Shown here in pieces: positions 47,854 through 57,251 of a stretch of 64,000 nt of DNA (position 1 is the stretch's first letter; every line of letters starts with the position of its first letter). Both the position numbers and the translations under genes were made by a program. Source of the DNA: Dietzia natronolimnaea. Its GTDB lineage: Bacteria > Actinomycetota > Actinomycetes > Mycobacteriales > Mycobacteriaceae. The notes beneath the pieces were generated by a model. The model was given only the letters and a program-made list of their open reading frames with translations. It did no database searches and was not told the DNA's origin. The stretch is from the NCBI RefSeq assembly GCF_002289575.1, contig NZ_NTGA01000013.1, forward strand, positions 1-64,000, read 5' to 3'.

Positions 47854-49629
47854 TCAGCCCGGGTGGTCGACCACCGGTTCGGCGACGGCGGGATCGACGG
47901 CCGCCTCCACGAGGAACTCGCGGATCTCGGGGACGCCGCGAAGGAAGTGATCCGCCTCGTCGTCGGACTCCGTCACCTGGCTGGCCCGCTCGGCCTCGAC
48001 CCGCTGCTCGAACATCCGTACCTCCCGCTCGACGCGGTCGGCATCCCAGTCCAGCACTCCCGCCATGAGTTGGGCGACCTCGCGGGCGCACGCCACGCCT
48101 CCGTGCTGGTACTCCATCGAGATCCGGGTCCGGCGGACCAGGACGTCCTCCAGGTGCAGCGCGGCCTCCGCGAGCGCGGCGTAGACCACCTCCACCCGCA
48201 GGTAGCGCTCGGCGCCGCCGAGGGTCTCCAACAGGTCCGGGCGGTCCGCGGCCAGGTCGAGCACGTCCTCGAGGCGCGAACCGTACCGGCCGAGCAGGTG
48301 CTGGACCTGTTCCTCCCTGATCTCGTAGTGGTCCGCTATCCGGTCCGCGCGGTTGACCATCGCCGGGTAGCCGTCGGCACCGAGGAGCGGGATGTGATCG
48401 GTGGTCGAGGCCGGAACGGTCTCCGCGCGCTCGGGCCCCAACTCGGCCACTGCGGCGTCGACCGCATCCGCCGCCATGACCCGGTAGGTGGTGTACTTGC
48501 CGCCCGCCACCACCACGGCCCCGGGCGCGGCGCGCATCACCGCGTGTTCGCGTGAGAGCTTGGCGGTCGAGTCGGCCCCGCCCGACAGCAGGGGACGCAG
48601 TCCCGCGTACACGCCGCGGACGTCGTCCCGACCGATCGGGGTGGTGAGAACGGCGTTGACGTGTCCGAGGATGTAGTCGATGTCCGCCCCCGTCGCCGCC
48701 GGGTGGGCCAGGTCGAGTTGCCAGTCGGTGTCGGTCGTGCCGATGATCCAGTACTCACCCCAGGGGATCACGAAGAGCACGGATTTCTCGGTCCGCAGGA
48801 TCAGGGCCGCCTCGGAGTCGACCTTGTCGCGGTCCACCACGATGTGGACCCCCTTCGAGGCACGGACCGTGAAGCCGCCCACCTCCCCCAGCATCTTCTG
48901 CAGATGGTCCGTCCACACCCCGGCCGCGTTGAGCACGACCTCGGCGCGGACATCGGTCTCCGCTCCGGTCTCGGCGTCCCGGACCCGGACCCCGGTCACC
49001 CGGTCGCCGTCCCGCAGGTACCCGATCACCTGCGTGGAGTTGGCGACCACCGCTCCGTGGAGCGCCGCGGTCCGGGCGAGGGTGAGGGTGTGACGGGCGT
49101 CGTCGACCAGGGTGTCCCAGTACCGGATGCCACCCACCACGATGTCCTCGCGCAGGCCGGGGGCCACCCGGTGCGCACCCGCACGGCTGTAGTGCTTCTG
49201 CGGCGGGACGCTCTTGGCGCCGCCCATGAGGTCATAGAGGACGAATCCCGCGGCCATGTAGGGCCGTTCCCAGAACCGGCGGGTGAGCGGGAAGAGGAAC
49301 TTCAGGGGCTTGACCAGGTGCGGGGCGAGCCGGGTCATGCTCAGCTCGCGTTCGTGGAGGGCCTCCGCGACGAGCCCGAAGTCGAGTTGCTCCAGGTACC
49401 GGAGCCCCCCGTGGAACATCTTGGAGCTGCGCGAGGAGGTACCGGCGGCGAAGTCGCGCGCCTCCACCACCGCCACGCTCAGGCCGCGGGTCGCCGCGTC
49501 GACGGCGCTGCCGGTGCCCACCACGCCACCGCCCACGATCACGAGGTCGAAGGACTCCTCAGAGAGCTTCCGCCACGCCTCGGCCCGGCGTTCCGGGCCG
49601 AGTACGGACCGAGATCTGTTCGTGGGCAT
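47854..49629 (-). CDS. glpD: glycerol-3-phosphate dehydrogenase, FAD-dependent
   Basis: A 591-residue membrane-associated flavoenzyme oxidising glycerol-3-phosphate to dihydroxyacetone phosphate and passing electrons to quinone. The FAD site is DLVIVGGGVVGTGSAVDAATRG, with SSRSSKMFHGGLRYLEQ, TDTDW and GGKYTTYRVMA as family marks, and a C-terminal helical DAO_C domain. GGAGGGAGCACG precedes the ATG. Divergent from glpK, so the glycerol pathway is arranged as a divergent pair. Confidence 0.96.
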   Translation of the reverse strand: MPTNRSRSVLGPERRAEAWRKLSEESFDLVIVGGGVVGTGSAVDAATRGLSVAVVEARDFAAGTSSRSSKMFHGGLRYLEQLDFGLVAEALHERELSMTRLAPHLVKPLKFLFPLTRRFWERPYMAAGFVLYDLMGGAKSVPPQKHYSRAGAHRVAPGLREDIVVGGIRYWDTLVDDARHTLTLARTAALHGAVVANSTQVIGYLRDGDRVTGVRVRDAETGAETDVRAEVVLNAAGVWTDHLQKMLGEVGGFTVRASKGVHIVVDRDKVDSEAALILRTEKSVLFVIPWGEYWIIGTTDTDWQLDLAHPAATGADIDYILGHVNAVLTTPIGRDDVRGVYAGLRPLLSGGADSTAKLSREHAVMRAAPGAVVVAGGKYTTYRVMAADAVDAAVAELGPERAETVPASTTDHIPLLGADGYPAMVNRADRIADHYEIREEQVQHLLGRYGSRLEDVLDLAADRPDLLETLGGAERYLRVEVVYAALAEAALHLEDVLVRRTRISMEYQHGGVACAREVAQLMAGVLDWDADRVEREVRMFEQRVEAERASQVTESDDEADHFLRGVPEIREFLVEAAVDPAVAEPVVDHPG

Positions 49630-49676
49630 CGTGCTCCCTCCGGGGCCGGGTATCGGATTCCGGCCGGTCGCGCCCG

Positions 49677-49682
49677 ACTCTA
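49677..49682 (-). promoter_or_regulatory. possible glpD -10 hexamer
   Basis: TAGAGT on the minus strand, about 48 bases before glpD, in the 79-base glpD-glpK gap. Confidence 0.4.
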
Positions 49683-49696
49683 CGCCCGGCCGGACG

Positions 49697-49702
49697 TAGT
49701 CT
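49697..49702 (+). promoter_or_regulatory. -10 hexamer TAGTCT, leaderless glpK
   Basis: TAGTCT, 6 bases, then GTG 49709; no ribosome site. Confidence 0.6.
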
Positions 49703-49708
49703 GGCGAC

Positions 49709-51268
49709 GTGACGCGTAACACCTTCATCCTCGCGATCGACCAGGGGACCACGTCCTCGCGGGCCATTCTCTTCGACCAGGACGGTCTCCCGGTGCCCGC
49801 GGCGACCGCCCAGGTCGAGCACCGGCAGATCCTGCCCCGGGCCGGATGGGTGGAACACGACCCGCTGGAGATCTGGGAGAACGTGCGCACCACCATGGCC
49901 CAGGTGGCCGGCCACGCCGATCTCGAGCCGGCGCTGGTGAGCGCGATCGGGATCACCAACCAGCGGGAGACCGTGGTGGTGTGGGAGCGGGAGACCGGCG
50001 AACCGGTCTACAACGCGATCGTCTGGCAGGACACCCGTACCTCCGGGATCTGTTCCCGGCTGGCCGCGGCACACCCGGACGGGGACGACCGGTTCCGGGC
50101 CGCCACCGGCCTGCCCCTGTCCACGTACTTCGCGGGTCCGAAGATCCGGTGGATCCTCGATCACCTCGATTCCGAGGGCCGGCGGGGCACGGAGCGGGCC
50201 GAGGCCGGAGAGCTGCTGGCCGGGACCATCGACTCGTGGCTGGTGTGGAACCTGACCGGCGGCCGCCGCGGCGGCACCGACGGCGAACCGGCTCTGCACG
50301 TCACCGACGTCACCAACGCCTCGCGGACCCTGCTCATGGACCTGCGGACCCTGGAGTGGTGTGACGAGCTCTGCCGCGAGATCGGGGTGCCGCGGGCGAT
50401 GCTGCCCGACATCGTGCCGTCCTCGGGGGTGATCGGTCAGGTGACCGAGCGGCGCATGTTCGGCGGCACCCCCATCGCGGGGATCCTCGGTGATCAGCAG
50501 GCCGCCATGTTCGGCCAGACCTGCTTCGACCCCGGTGATGCCAAGAACACCTACGGGACCGGCGCTTTCCTGCTCCTCAACACCGGCACCACCCCGCAGT
50601 TCAGCGACAACGGGCTGCTCACCACCGTCTGTTACCAACTCGGGGACGCCGACCCCGTGTACGCCCTGGAGGGCTCCGTGGCGGTGGCGGGCTCGCTGGT
50701 GCAGTGGCTACGGGACAACCTCGGGGTGATCTCGAGTGCCGAGGAGACCGAGGATCTCGCCAGATCCCTCGACGACAACGGCGACTGCTACCTCGTGCCG
50801 GCGTTCTCCGGGCTCCTCGCCCCGCGGTGGCGTCCGGACGCACGCGGGACGCTGGTGGGACTGACCCGGTTCCACACGCGGGCGCACCTGGCGCGGGCCG
50901 CGCTCGAGGCCACGGCGTTCCAGTCCCGCGAGATGACCGATGCGATGGCCGCCGATGCCGGTGAGACCGCCGACGCGCTGCGCGTCGACGGCGGGATGGT
51001 GGTCAACGACTACCTGATGCAGTTCCAGGCCGACATCCTGGGCATCGACGTGATCCGGCCCGAGGTCACCGAGACCACCGCGCTGGGCGCCGCGTTCGCC
51101 GCGGGTCTCGCGGTGGGTCAGTGGGACTCCCCCGACCGGCTCCGCGAGTTGTGGCGGGAGGACCGGCGATGGGAACCGCGGATGGCCGAGGACGAGCGCG
51201 CGCGCCTGTGGGGCCGGTGGAACGACGCCGTCGAACGGACCCTGGGATGGGCGGCCACGGAGAGCTGA
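49709..51268 (+). CDS. glpK: glycerol kinase
   Basis: A 519-residue FGGY kinase phosphorylating glycerol. Motifs are [74 protein letters not shown] and [21 protein letters not shown]. In M. tuberculosis glpK lies elsewhere; here it is next to glpD. The stop codon lies in the first copy of a 16-base-spaced repeat whose second copy holds the stop of the convergent ABC ATPase. Confidence 0.97.
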   Translation: MTRNTFILAIDQGTTSSRAILFDQDGLPVPAATAQVEHRQILPRAGWVEHDPLEIWENVRTTMAQVAGHADLEPALVSAIGITNQRETVVVWERETGEPVYNAIVWQDTRTSGICSRLAAAHPDGDDRFRAATGLPLSTYFAGPKIRWILDHLDSEGRRGTERAEAGELLAGTIDSWLVWNLTGGRRGGTDGEPALHVTDVTNASRTLLMDLRTLEWCDELCREIGVPRAMLPDIVPSSGVIGQVTERRMFGGTPIAGILGDQQAAMFGQTCFDPGDAKNTYGTGAFLLLNTGTTPQFSDNGLLTTVCYQLGDADPVYALEGSVAVAGSLVQWLRDNLGVISSAEETEDLARSLDDNGDCYLVPAFSGLLAPRWRPDARGTLVGLTRFHTRAHLARAALEATAFQSREMTDAMAADAGETADALRVDGGMVVNDYLMQFQADILGIDVIRPEVTETTALGAAFAAGLAVGQWDSPDRLRELWREDRRWEPRMAEDERARLWGRWNDAVERTLGWAATES

Positions 51269-51287
51269 TCACACACAGAGCTGATCA
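51261..51287. repeat. 16-base-spaced repeat spanning two convergent stops
   Basis: AGAGCTGATCA at 51261-51271 and 51277-51287. Copy one contains the glpK TGA; copy two contains the ABC ATPase stop (TCA). The TGATCA palindrome offers a stop on both strands. Confidence 0.85.
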
Positions 51288-52358
51288 GCCGGGGGTCGGC
51301 GGCCCGGCGTGGAAGACGGCGGGCCGCGAGGGCGTCACCTCCACCCGGTCACCCACCTCGACGATCCCGCCACCCGAGACCGGGACCGCGAAGCTCTGCC
51401 CGGTCCCGTCGAAGCGCATCCGGACGAGGGTCGACGCGCCGACGAACTCCACGCCCGTACACACTCCGTGGCCCTCTGATCCGACCCGTCGGACCGATAG
51501 GCTCTCGGGGCGCCACAGGACGGTTCCGTCGCCGTTCGCGGGCGAATCGAGCGGGACGGTGCCGATGATGGTCTGCGCGACCTCGCCGCCCGCGGTAGCC
51601 GGGAGCAGGACGACCTCGCCCGCCAACTGGGCGACCTCACGGCTCACCGGGTGATGGTAGAGCCGCTCGGGCGTGTCGACCTGCGCGAGGCGACCGTCGA
51701 TGAGCACCGCCACCCGGTCAGCCGTGGCCAGCGCCTCGGCGCGGTCGTGGGTGACGAGGACGGACGTCGCGCCGGACTCCGCGAGCAGGGCCGAGACCTC
51801 CGCACGGACACGCCCCCGCAGAGCGGCGTCGAGAGCGCTGAACGGTTCGTCCAGGAGGATCAGCCCCGAGCCCGGGGCGAGCGCACGTGCCAGTGCGACC
51901 CGTTGTTGCTGACCGCCGGACAGCTGGGAGGGACGGGCATCGGCACGGTCCGCCAGTCCGACGAGGTCGAGGACCTCGCGGACCCGGCCGGCGCGCTCGG
52001 CGCGGCTACGCCACCGTGCCACCGGATCGACCGGTACGAGTCCGAAACCGACGTTCCGGGCCACCGACAGGTGCGGGAACAGGGCGCCCTGCTGGGGGAC
52101 GAGACCGATCCCGCGGTGTTGCGCGGGCAGGTGGTCGACCCTGCGACCGTCGACGAGGACGCGTCCCGCCGAGATCGGGTGCAGCCCGGCGATCATGCGC
52201 AGGACGGTCGTCTTGCCCGAACCGGACGCGCCGAGAACGGCCAACGCCTCACCCGAGCCCACGATCAGGTCGAGGTCCCGGACGACGGTGGCGCCGCCGT
52301 ACCCGCCCGCGACCCCCGAGAGCTCGAGCACGCCGCCTGGACGCCTGCTGCCCGTCAT
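51285..52358 (-). CDS. fbpC: ferric iron ABC transporter ATPase (FbpC-like)
   Basis: A 357-residue importer ATPase. Walker A (GASGSGKTT), Q-loop (VPQQGALFPHLSV), signature (LSGGQQQRVALARAL), Walker B (LILLDEPFSALD) and H-loop (VLVTHDRAEAL) are followed by a TOBE domain of about 100 residues. ATG 52358 overlaps the permease stop (ATGA). With the permease and binding protein it forms a complete Fbp/Afu-type uptake system under an iron box. Confidence 0.92.
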   Translation of the reverse strand: MTGSRRPGGVLELSGVAGGYGGATVVRDLDLIVGSGEALAVLGASGSGKTTVLRMIAGLHPISAGRVLVDGRRVDHLPAQHRGIGLVPQQGALFPHLSVARNVGFGLVPVDPVARWRSRAERAGRVREVLDLVGLADRADARPSQLSGGQQQRVALARALAPGSGLILLDEPFSALDAALRGRVRAEVSALLAESGATSVLVTHDRAEALATADRVAVLIDGRLAQVDTPERLYHHPVSREVAQLAGEVVLLPATAGGEVAQTIIGTVPLDSPANGDGTVLWRPESLSVRRVGSEGHGVCTGVEFVGASTLVRMRFDGTGQSFAVPVSGGGIVEVGDRVEVTPSRPAVFHAGPPTPG

Positions 52359-53959
52359 GCGGCACTCACCTGTGTCTCCCTCGCTTGTGTCTCCTCCGCC
52401 TGTGTCTCCTCCGCCTGTGTCTCCTCAGACCGAGCCGAGAGTGCGGTCCGTACCGGGACGCCCCGCCCGGAACCGCCCGCGCCCCACCCGAAGGACCTGC
52501 CGAGCACCACGGCGGGGATCACGGCCACGGCCACCAGCATCGCGGCGTACGGGGCGGCCTGCGAGTAGGCCGCCACCTCGGTGTGAGCCCACATCGCGGA
52601 GGCCAGTGTCTCGGTTCCGGTGGGGCGCAGCAGGAGGGTGGCGGGCAGTTCCTTGGCCACGCTGAGGAACACCAGGCTCGCCCCGGCGAGAACGCCCGGC
52701 AGCGACAGCGGTGCGACCACGCGGAGGAAGGTCCGGAACCGACCGGACCCCAGCGCCCCCGAGGCGTCCTCGAGAGCGGTCGGTATCGCGCCGATCGCGG
52801 ACCGGACCACACCCACGGCGAGAGGGAGGAACAGCACCACGTACCCGAACACCAGCAGGGGGAGCTGTTGGTACAGGCCGGGAACCAACCGGATCCCCAC
52901 GAAGACCACCGCCAGTCCGACCGTGATCCCGGGCAGGGCGAAGCCGATCTGGGCGACGGCCTCGGTGGTCCGGGCGAGCGGGCCGTTCGACCGAGCCGCG
53001 AGTATGCCGATGGGCAGGGCCAGCACGATCGTCACCAGCGCCGCGATGCCGGACACGCCCGCGGTGGTGGCCGCGGCCGCGAAGACGGGACCCCACGAGA
53101 CGTCGACCTCGGCGGCGGCCCGCACCCACCGGACCAGGCCGACGAGCGGGGCGAGCACGCCACCGGCCAGGACGACCCCCACCACCAGGAGCGCCGGCGG
53201 CATGTGCCGTCCGAGCCGGACCCGGTCCGGGAGAGAGTCCACCCCGGCGCCGACTCTCGCCACCTCGCCCCGCCGAGCCCGCCGCTCTCCCACCATCACC
53301 ACGAGCGCCACCAGGATGAGCACACAGGCCAGGACCGCCGCGGGCACCCTGTCGAACGAGGCCCGGTAGCTGTGGTAGATCCCGACGGTGAACGCGTCGT
53401 ACCGCAGCATCGCCACCGCCCCGAAGTCGGAGAGGGTGTACAGGGCCACCAGCAGCGCCCCGGCCGCGACCGCGGGCCGGATCTGACGCAACGTCACGCC
53501 GAGCACGGCCCTGAGCGACCCGCGCCCCAGGGTCCTGGCCACCTCCTCCAGACCCGGATCGACGGTCCGCAGTGCCGCGGCGGCGGGGAGGTAGACGTAC
53601 GGGTAACACGAGATCGTCAGCACGATGACCGATCCGGTCAGCCCCAGGACCTGGGGGAAGTCCGCGACCCACAGGTAGCCGAGGACGTAGGAGGGCATCG
53701 CCAGCGGCACGCAGAGCAGCGCTCCGACGACCGGGGCCCCGGGGAGGTCCGTCCGCACCGTCAACCACGCCAGGGTCACGCCCACCACCACGCTCGCCGC
53801 GGTGACCAGGACCACCAGCACGACGGTGTTGACCAGCAGTTCGGCGGACCGACCGGACCGGACCACCTCGAAGGCGTAGGCCGGGCCGCGCTCCCCCGCG
53901 CGGATGATCAGGTAGACCAACGGGATGAGGGCCGCGGAGCACGCCACAGTGGCGGCCAC
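52355..53959 (-). CDS. fbpB: ferric iron ABC transporter permease (FbpB-like)
   Basis: A 534-residue fused permease with about 12 membrane segments and two EAA-type loops (EEVARTLGRGSLRAVLGVTL and EDASGALGSGRFRTFLRVVA), typical of Fbp/Sfu permeases. The last 25 residues carry EETQA three times plus RETQV, encoded by 15-base repeats. GTG 53959 is the first usable start; no ribosome site is seen. It lies 55 bases after the binding-protein gene. Confidence 0.9.
   Translation of the reverse strand: MAATVACSAALIPLVYLIIRAGERGPAYAFEVVRSGRSAELLVNTVVLVVLVTAASVVVGVTLAWLTVRTDLPGAPVVGALLCVPLAMPSYVLGYLWVADFPQVLGLTGSVIVLTISCYPYVYLPAAAALRTVDPGLEEVARTLGRGSLRAVLGVTLRQIRPAVAAGALLVALYTLSDFGAVAMLRYDAFTVGIYHSYRASFDRVPAAVLACVLILVALVVMVGERRARRGEVARVGAGVDSLPDRVRLGRHMPPALLVVGVVLAGGVLAPLVGLVRWVRAAAEVDVSWGPVFAAAATTAGVSGIAALVTIVLALPIGILAARSNGPLARTTEAVAQIGFALPGITVGLAVVFVGIRLVPGLYQQLPLLVFGYVVLFLPLAVGVVRSAIGAIPTALEDASGALGSGRFRTFLRVVAPLSLPGVLAGASLVFLSVAKELPATLLLRPTGTETLASAMWAHTEVAAYSQAAPYAAMLVAVAVIPAVVLGRSFGWGAGGSGRGVPVRTALSARSEETQAEETQAEETQARETQVSAA
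52371..52430 (-). repeat. 4 x 15-base repeat encoding the EETQA tail
   Basis: Units at 52371, 52386, 52401 and 52416 (TGTGTCTCC plus six variable bases). The period is a codon multiple, so copy number can change without a frameshift. Confidence 0.95.
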
Positions 53960-54014
53960 CCCGAGGAGGGGGCGGCCGCCACGGAGACGGGAACGGACGT
54001 CTATGACGAACCTG

Positions 54015-55040
54015 TCAGATCATGCCCACGCGAGTGAGCATCTGCTGGGTCTGCTCGAGACCGTCCAGGTCACCGAGGTCGATATCGGGACCGCCGAGGG
54101 TCTCGAAGGGGGGCAGTCCGACGGCGTCCGAGGTGATCCCCGGCACGACCGGGTATTCGCTGGACTCCTCGAGGAAGTAGAGCTGGGCCTGCTCGCCGAG
54201 GAGTTCCTGCACCACCCGGAGGGCGTCTTCCTGTCGGTCGGACGAGGCGAGCACGCCGACTCCGGCCACGTTGACCAGAGCTCCGGGATCGCCTTGCGTC
54301 AGGTAGTGCACCCGGGCGCGCATGTTCTCCTCGCCCTTCTCCTGGGCGGTGTTGTACCAGTAGTAGTGATTGGTCAGTCCCAGCTCGACGTCACCGGTGT
54401 CGGCCGCCTCGAGGAGCGCGTTGTTGTTGTCGTAGGTCTTCGGTTCGTTGGCCAGGAAGTCGCGGAGCCACTGCTCGGCCGCCTCGTCACCGCGGTCGAC
54501 CCGTAGACCGGTGACGAACGACTGGAACGAGGCGTTGGTGGGGGCGTACCCGACCTTGCCCCGCCACTCGGGCTCGGTGAGGGCGTCGATGGTGTCCGGG
54601 ACCTCTGACTCCTCCAGGGCCTCGGAGTCGTAGACCAGGACGCGTGCCCGCAGGCTCGTCGCGACCCACGTCCCGTCGGCGGCCCGGTACTCGGCGGGGA
54701 CGACGTCGATGGTCGTGTCGTCGAGTTCCGCGAGCAGACCCTCCTTGGACAGCGCGCCGAGCGCGCCGGCGTCCTGGGAGAAGAAGATGTCGGCGGGGCT
54801 GGCCTGGCCCTCCTCCGCGATCTGGGCGGCCATCTCGGGGGTGCTCGCGTACCGCACCTCGAGGTCGATACCGGTCCTCTCCCCGATCTGCGCCAACAGC
54901 GGGCCGACGAGGTTCTCGCTGCGGCCCGAGTAGACCACCAGCGCATCGGAATCGTCTCCGGCTCCGTCCGTGGTGCAGGCCGCCAGCCCCACCACGAGCG
55001 AACCGACGGCGGCGAGCGCGGCCAGGCGGCGTCGCATCAT
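54015..55040 (-). CDS. fbpA: ferric iron-binding lipoprotein (FbpA-like)
   Basis: A 341-residue solute-binding protein of the Fbp/Fut iron family. The signal peptide ends in the lipobox LAAC with Cys22. Mature motifs are LVVYSGRSENLVGPLL, DIFFSQDAGALGAL, KVGYAPTNASFQSFV, and the tyrosine cluster NHYYWYN that binds Fe3+ in this class. GGAGG precedes ATG 55040. An IdeR/DtxR box lies about 50 bases upstream. It heads the fbpABC operon. Confidence 0.93.
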   Translation of the reverse strand: MMRRRLAALAAVGSLVVGLAACTTDGAGDDSDALVVYSGRSENLVGPLLAQIGERTGIDLEVRYASTPEMAAQIAEEGQASPADIFFSQDAGALGALSKEGLLAELDDTTIDVVPAEYRAADGTWVATSLRARVLVYDSEALEESEVPDTIDALTEPEWRGKVGYAPTNASFQSFVTGLRVDRGDEAAEQWLRDFLANEPKTYDNNNALLEAADTGDVELGLTNHYYWYNTAQEKGEENMRARVHYLTQGDPGALVNVAGVGVLASSDRQEDALRVVQELLGEQAQLYFLEESSEYPVVPGITSDAVGLPPFETLGGPDIDLGDLDGLEQTQQMLTRVGMI

Positions 55041-55088
55041 CAGGGTTCCTCCCTCACAGTCCCGGTGTCGCGTCGCCGACACCGGGTG

Positions 55089-55107
55089 TGAGCTTAGCCT
55101 AAACTTA
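55089..55107 (-). promoter_or_regulatory. IdeR/DtxR iron box
   Basis: On the minus strand TAAGTTTAGGCTAAGCTCA matches TTAGGTTAGGCTAACCTAA at 15 of 19 positions. It lies 49 bases before the fbpA ATG and overlaps a TAGGCT -10-like hexamer. Confidence 0.8.
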
Positions 55108-55139
55108 TTCGGGGCTTCACCCCGGTCCGCCCTCCCGGA

Positions 55140-56546
55140 TCAGTCCAGGTCGTCGTGCCGCATGAGCTGGCGCGCGGCTTCCGTGATCGACCCGGTCATC
55201 GAGGGGTAGACGGAGAACGATCCGGCGAGGTCGCCCACGGTGAGCTGGTTCCGCACGGCCACGGAGACGGGCAGGATGAGCTCGGACGCAGTGGGGGCCA
55301 CGATCACCCCTCCGATCACCACCCCGGAGGCGGGGCGACAGAAGAGCTTCACGAAGCCGCGGCGGAGGCTGCGCATCTTCGCGCGGGGGTTGCCCGCCAG
55401 CGGGAACACCTCGACGCGGGCGGGGACCTCCCCGCTCTCGATCTGCGCGTGGGAGATGCCGACGGTGGCGATCTCGGGTCGGGTGAAGACCGCCGATGCG
55501 ACGGTGCGGAGTTTGATGGGGCTGACCCCCTCGCCCAGGGCGTGGTACATCGCGATGCGTCCCTGCATGGCCGCCACCGAGGCCAGGGGGAACAGGTCGG
55601 TGCAGTCCCCGGCGGCGTAGATCCCGGCGGCGGTGGTGCGGGAGACGCGGTCGACCTTGATGTGCCCGCTGCGCTGGACCTCGATGCCGGCGCTCTCCAA
55701 CCCCAGGTCACCGGTGTTGGGTACCGAACCCACGCACATCAGGGCATGCGACCCCTTGACGGTCCGGCCGTCGCCCAGTCGGACGATGATCCCGTCCTCG
55801 TGGTGCTCGACCGCGTCCGCGCGGGCGTGCTTGACCAGCGCGACGCCGCGCTCGCTGAGCGCCTCCTCGAGCACCAGCGCGGCGTCGGCGTCCTCGTGTG
55901 GCAGGACGCGGTCACGGCTGGAGACCATGGTGACCTTGACGCCCATCTCCGTGAACGCGGAGACGAACTCGGCACCGGTCACACCGGACCCCACGACCAC
56001 CAGATGCGAGGGGAGCTCGGTGAGGTCGTAGAGCTGCCGCCAGGTCAGGATCCGCTCCCCGTCGGGCTCCGCGCCGGAGAGGATGCGCGGATTGGAGCCG
56101 GTGGCGAGCAGGACCACGTCCGCGTCGAGGATCTTCTCCTGGCCGTTGTCCAGGGACACCAGGACGCGGTGCGAGGCCATTCCCGGCCGAGAATCGTGCA
56201 GCCGCGCGGTCCCCGACAGCAGCCGCACGCCCTCGCGCTGGAGTTGGGACCTGATGTCGGCGGACTGGGCGCGGGCCAGCGACTTGACCCGGCCGTTGAC
56301 CTGGCCGAGCCGGTAGGCGGTGGGGTCGAAGTGCATCTCGACGCCCATCTCCTCGGCGCGGCGCATGTCCGTGCGCACGCCCGTGGTCGCGATGAACGTC
56401 TTGGAGGGCACGCAGTCGGTGAGCACGCAGTTCCCGCCGATCCCCTCGGCGTCCACGATCGTGACGTCCGCACCGTACTGGGCGGCCACCAGGGCGGCCT
56501 CGTAACCGGCGGGACCGCCGCCGATGATGATGATGCGCTGCGTCAC
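55140..56546 (-). CDS. lpdA: NAD(P)H quinone reductase LpdA
   Basis: A 468-residue flavoprotein disulfide reductase family member. It has IIIIGGGPAGYEAALVAAQ, the CX4C pair GGNCVLTDCVPSK, VVVGSGVTGAEFVSAF and AGDCTDLFPLASVAAMQGR. As in M. tuberculosis Rv3303c, the C-terminal His-Glu pair of lipoamide dehydrogenases is absent, and that protein is a quinone reductase rather than a lipoamide dehydrogenase. GTG 56546 is preceded by GGAGGACCACCT. In M. tuberculosis it sits next to glpD2; glpK and fbpABC separate them here. Confidence 0.93.
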   Translation of the reverse strand: MTQRIIIIGGGPAGYEAALVAAQYGADVTIVDAEGIGGNCVLTDCVPSKTFIATTGVRTDMRRAEEMGVEMHFDPTAYRLGQVNGRVKSLARAQSADIRSQLQREGVRLLSGTARLHDSRPGMASHRVLVSLDNGQEKILDADVVLLATGSNPRILSGAEPDGERILTWRQLYDLTELPSHLVVVGSGVTGAEFVSAFTEMGVKVTMVSSRDRVLPHEDADAALVLEEALSERGVALVKHARADAVEHHEDGIIVRLGDGRTVKGSHALMCVGSVPNTGDLGLESAGIEVQRSGHIKVDRVSRTTAAGIYAAGDCTDLFPLASVAAMQGRIAMYHALGEGVSPIKLRTVASAVFTRPEIATVGISHAQIESGEVPARVEVFPLAGNPRAKMRSLRRGFVKLFCRPASGVVIGGVIVAPTASELILPVSVAVRNQLTVGDLAGSFSVYPSMTGSITEAARQLMRHDDLD

Positions 56547-56685
56547 AGGTGGTCCTCCACGGGTCACGGGGTCGGGGCCGGGCGCCGCGGGCCACTGTGG
56601 TGGACCGCGTCGCGTCCGCGGTACACGGTAGTCGAACCGGCGGCACGGGGCCGGAGGACGCCGGGGCCACACCCGGCCGAGGGAC

Positions 56686-56691
56686 TACTCT
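56686..56691 (+). promoter_or_regulatory. -10 hexamer TACTCT, leaderless GGCT gene
   Basis: TACTCT, 7 bases, then GTG 56699; no ribosome site. Confidence 0.6.
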
Positions 56692-56698
56692 GGTCGCC

Positions 56699-57235
56699 GT
56701 GCCTCTCTACGCCGCGTACGGGACCAACATGCATCCCGAACAGATGAACGCCCGCGCGCCGCACTCACCGTTCGCCGGAACCGCGTGGCTGCACGGCTGG
56801 CGTCTGACCTTCGCGGGCGAGGACCCGACGTGGGAGGGCGCCGTCGCCACGGTGGTCGAGGACCCGGATTCGAGGGTGTTCGTGGTGCTCTACGACGTCC
56901 CCGACGACGACGCCCGCGCCCTCGACCGATGGGAGGGCACGGATTCGATACCGGCACGGAAGATCCGGGTCCGCGTCGAACGCCGTCCCGCCGTCCCCCC
57001 GGGGCCCCCGGTCGGCGCCCAGGAGTCCGAGTTCGCGGTCGCCTCGCCCTCCCCCGGCCCGGCGGAGGGCACGGAACTGGTCTGGCTGTACGTCATGGAC
57101 GCCTTCGAAGGGGGCCTGCCGTCGGCGCGGTACCTGGGTCTCCTGGCGGATGCCGCGGAGTGCGCCGGCGCGCCCGACCCCTATGTGCGCGAACTGCGCA
57201 CCCGGGAATCCCGCAACGTCGGCCCCGGCGCGTAG
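56699..57235 (+). CDS. gamma-glutamylcyclotransferase-like protein
   Basis: A 178-residue protein with the GGCT fold: PLYAAYGTNMHPEQM at the N-terminus (substrate loop YGTN), GWRLTFAGEDPTWEGAVATVVED, and the acidic DRWEGTDS region. A Pro/Gly-rich insertion lies near residues 98-122. It matches Rv3304 in place. Activity on gamma-glutamyl peptides is assumed from the fold. Leaderless start at GTG 56699. Confidence 0.88.
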   Translation: MPLYAAYGTNMHPEQMNARAPHSPFAGTAWLHGWRLTFAGEDPTWEGAVATVVEDPDSRVFVVLYDVPDDDARALDRWEGTDSIPARKIRVRVERRPAVPPGPPVGAQESEFAVASPSPGPAEGTELVWLYVMDAFEGGLPSARYLGLLADAAECAGAPDPYVRELRTRESRNVGPGA

Positions 57236-57251
57236 GGCGCCGGGTACACCC

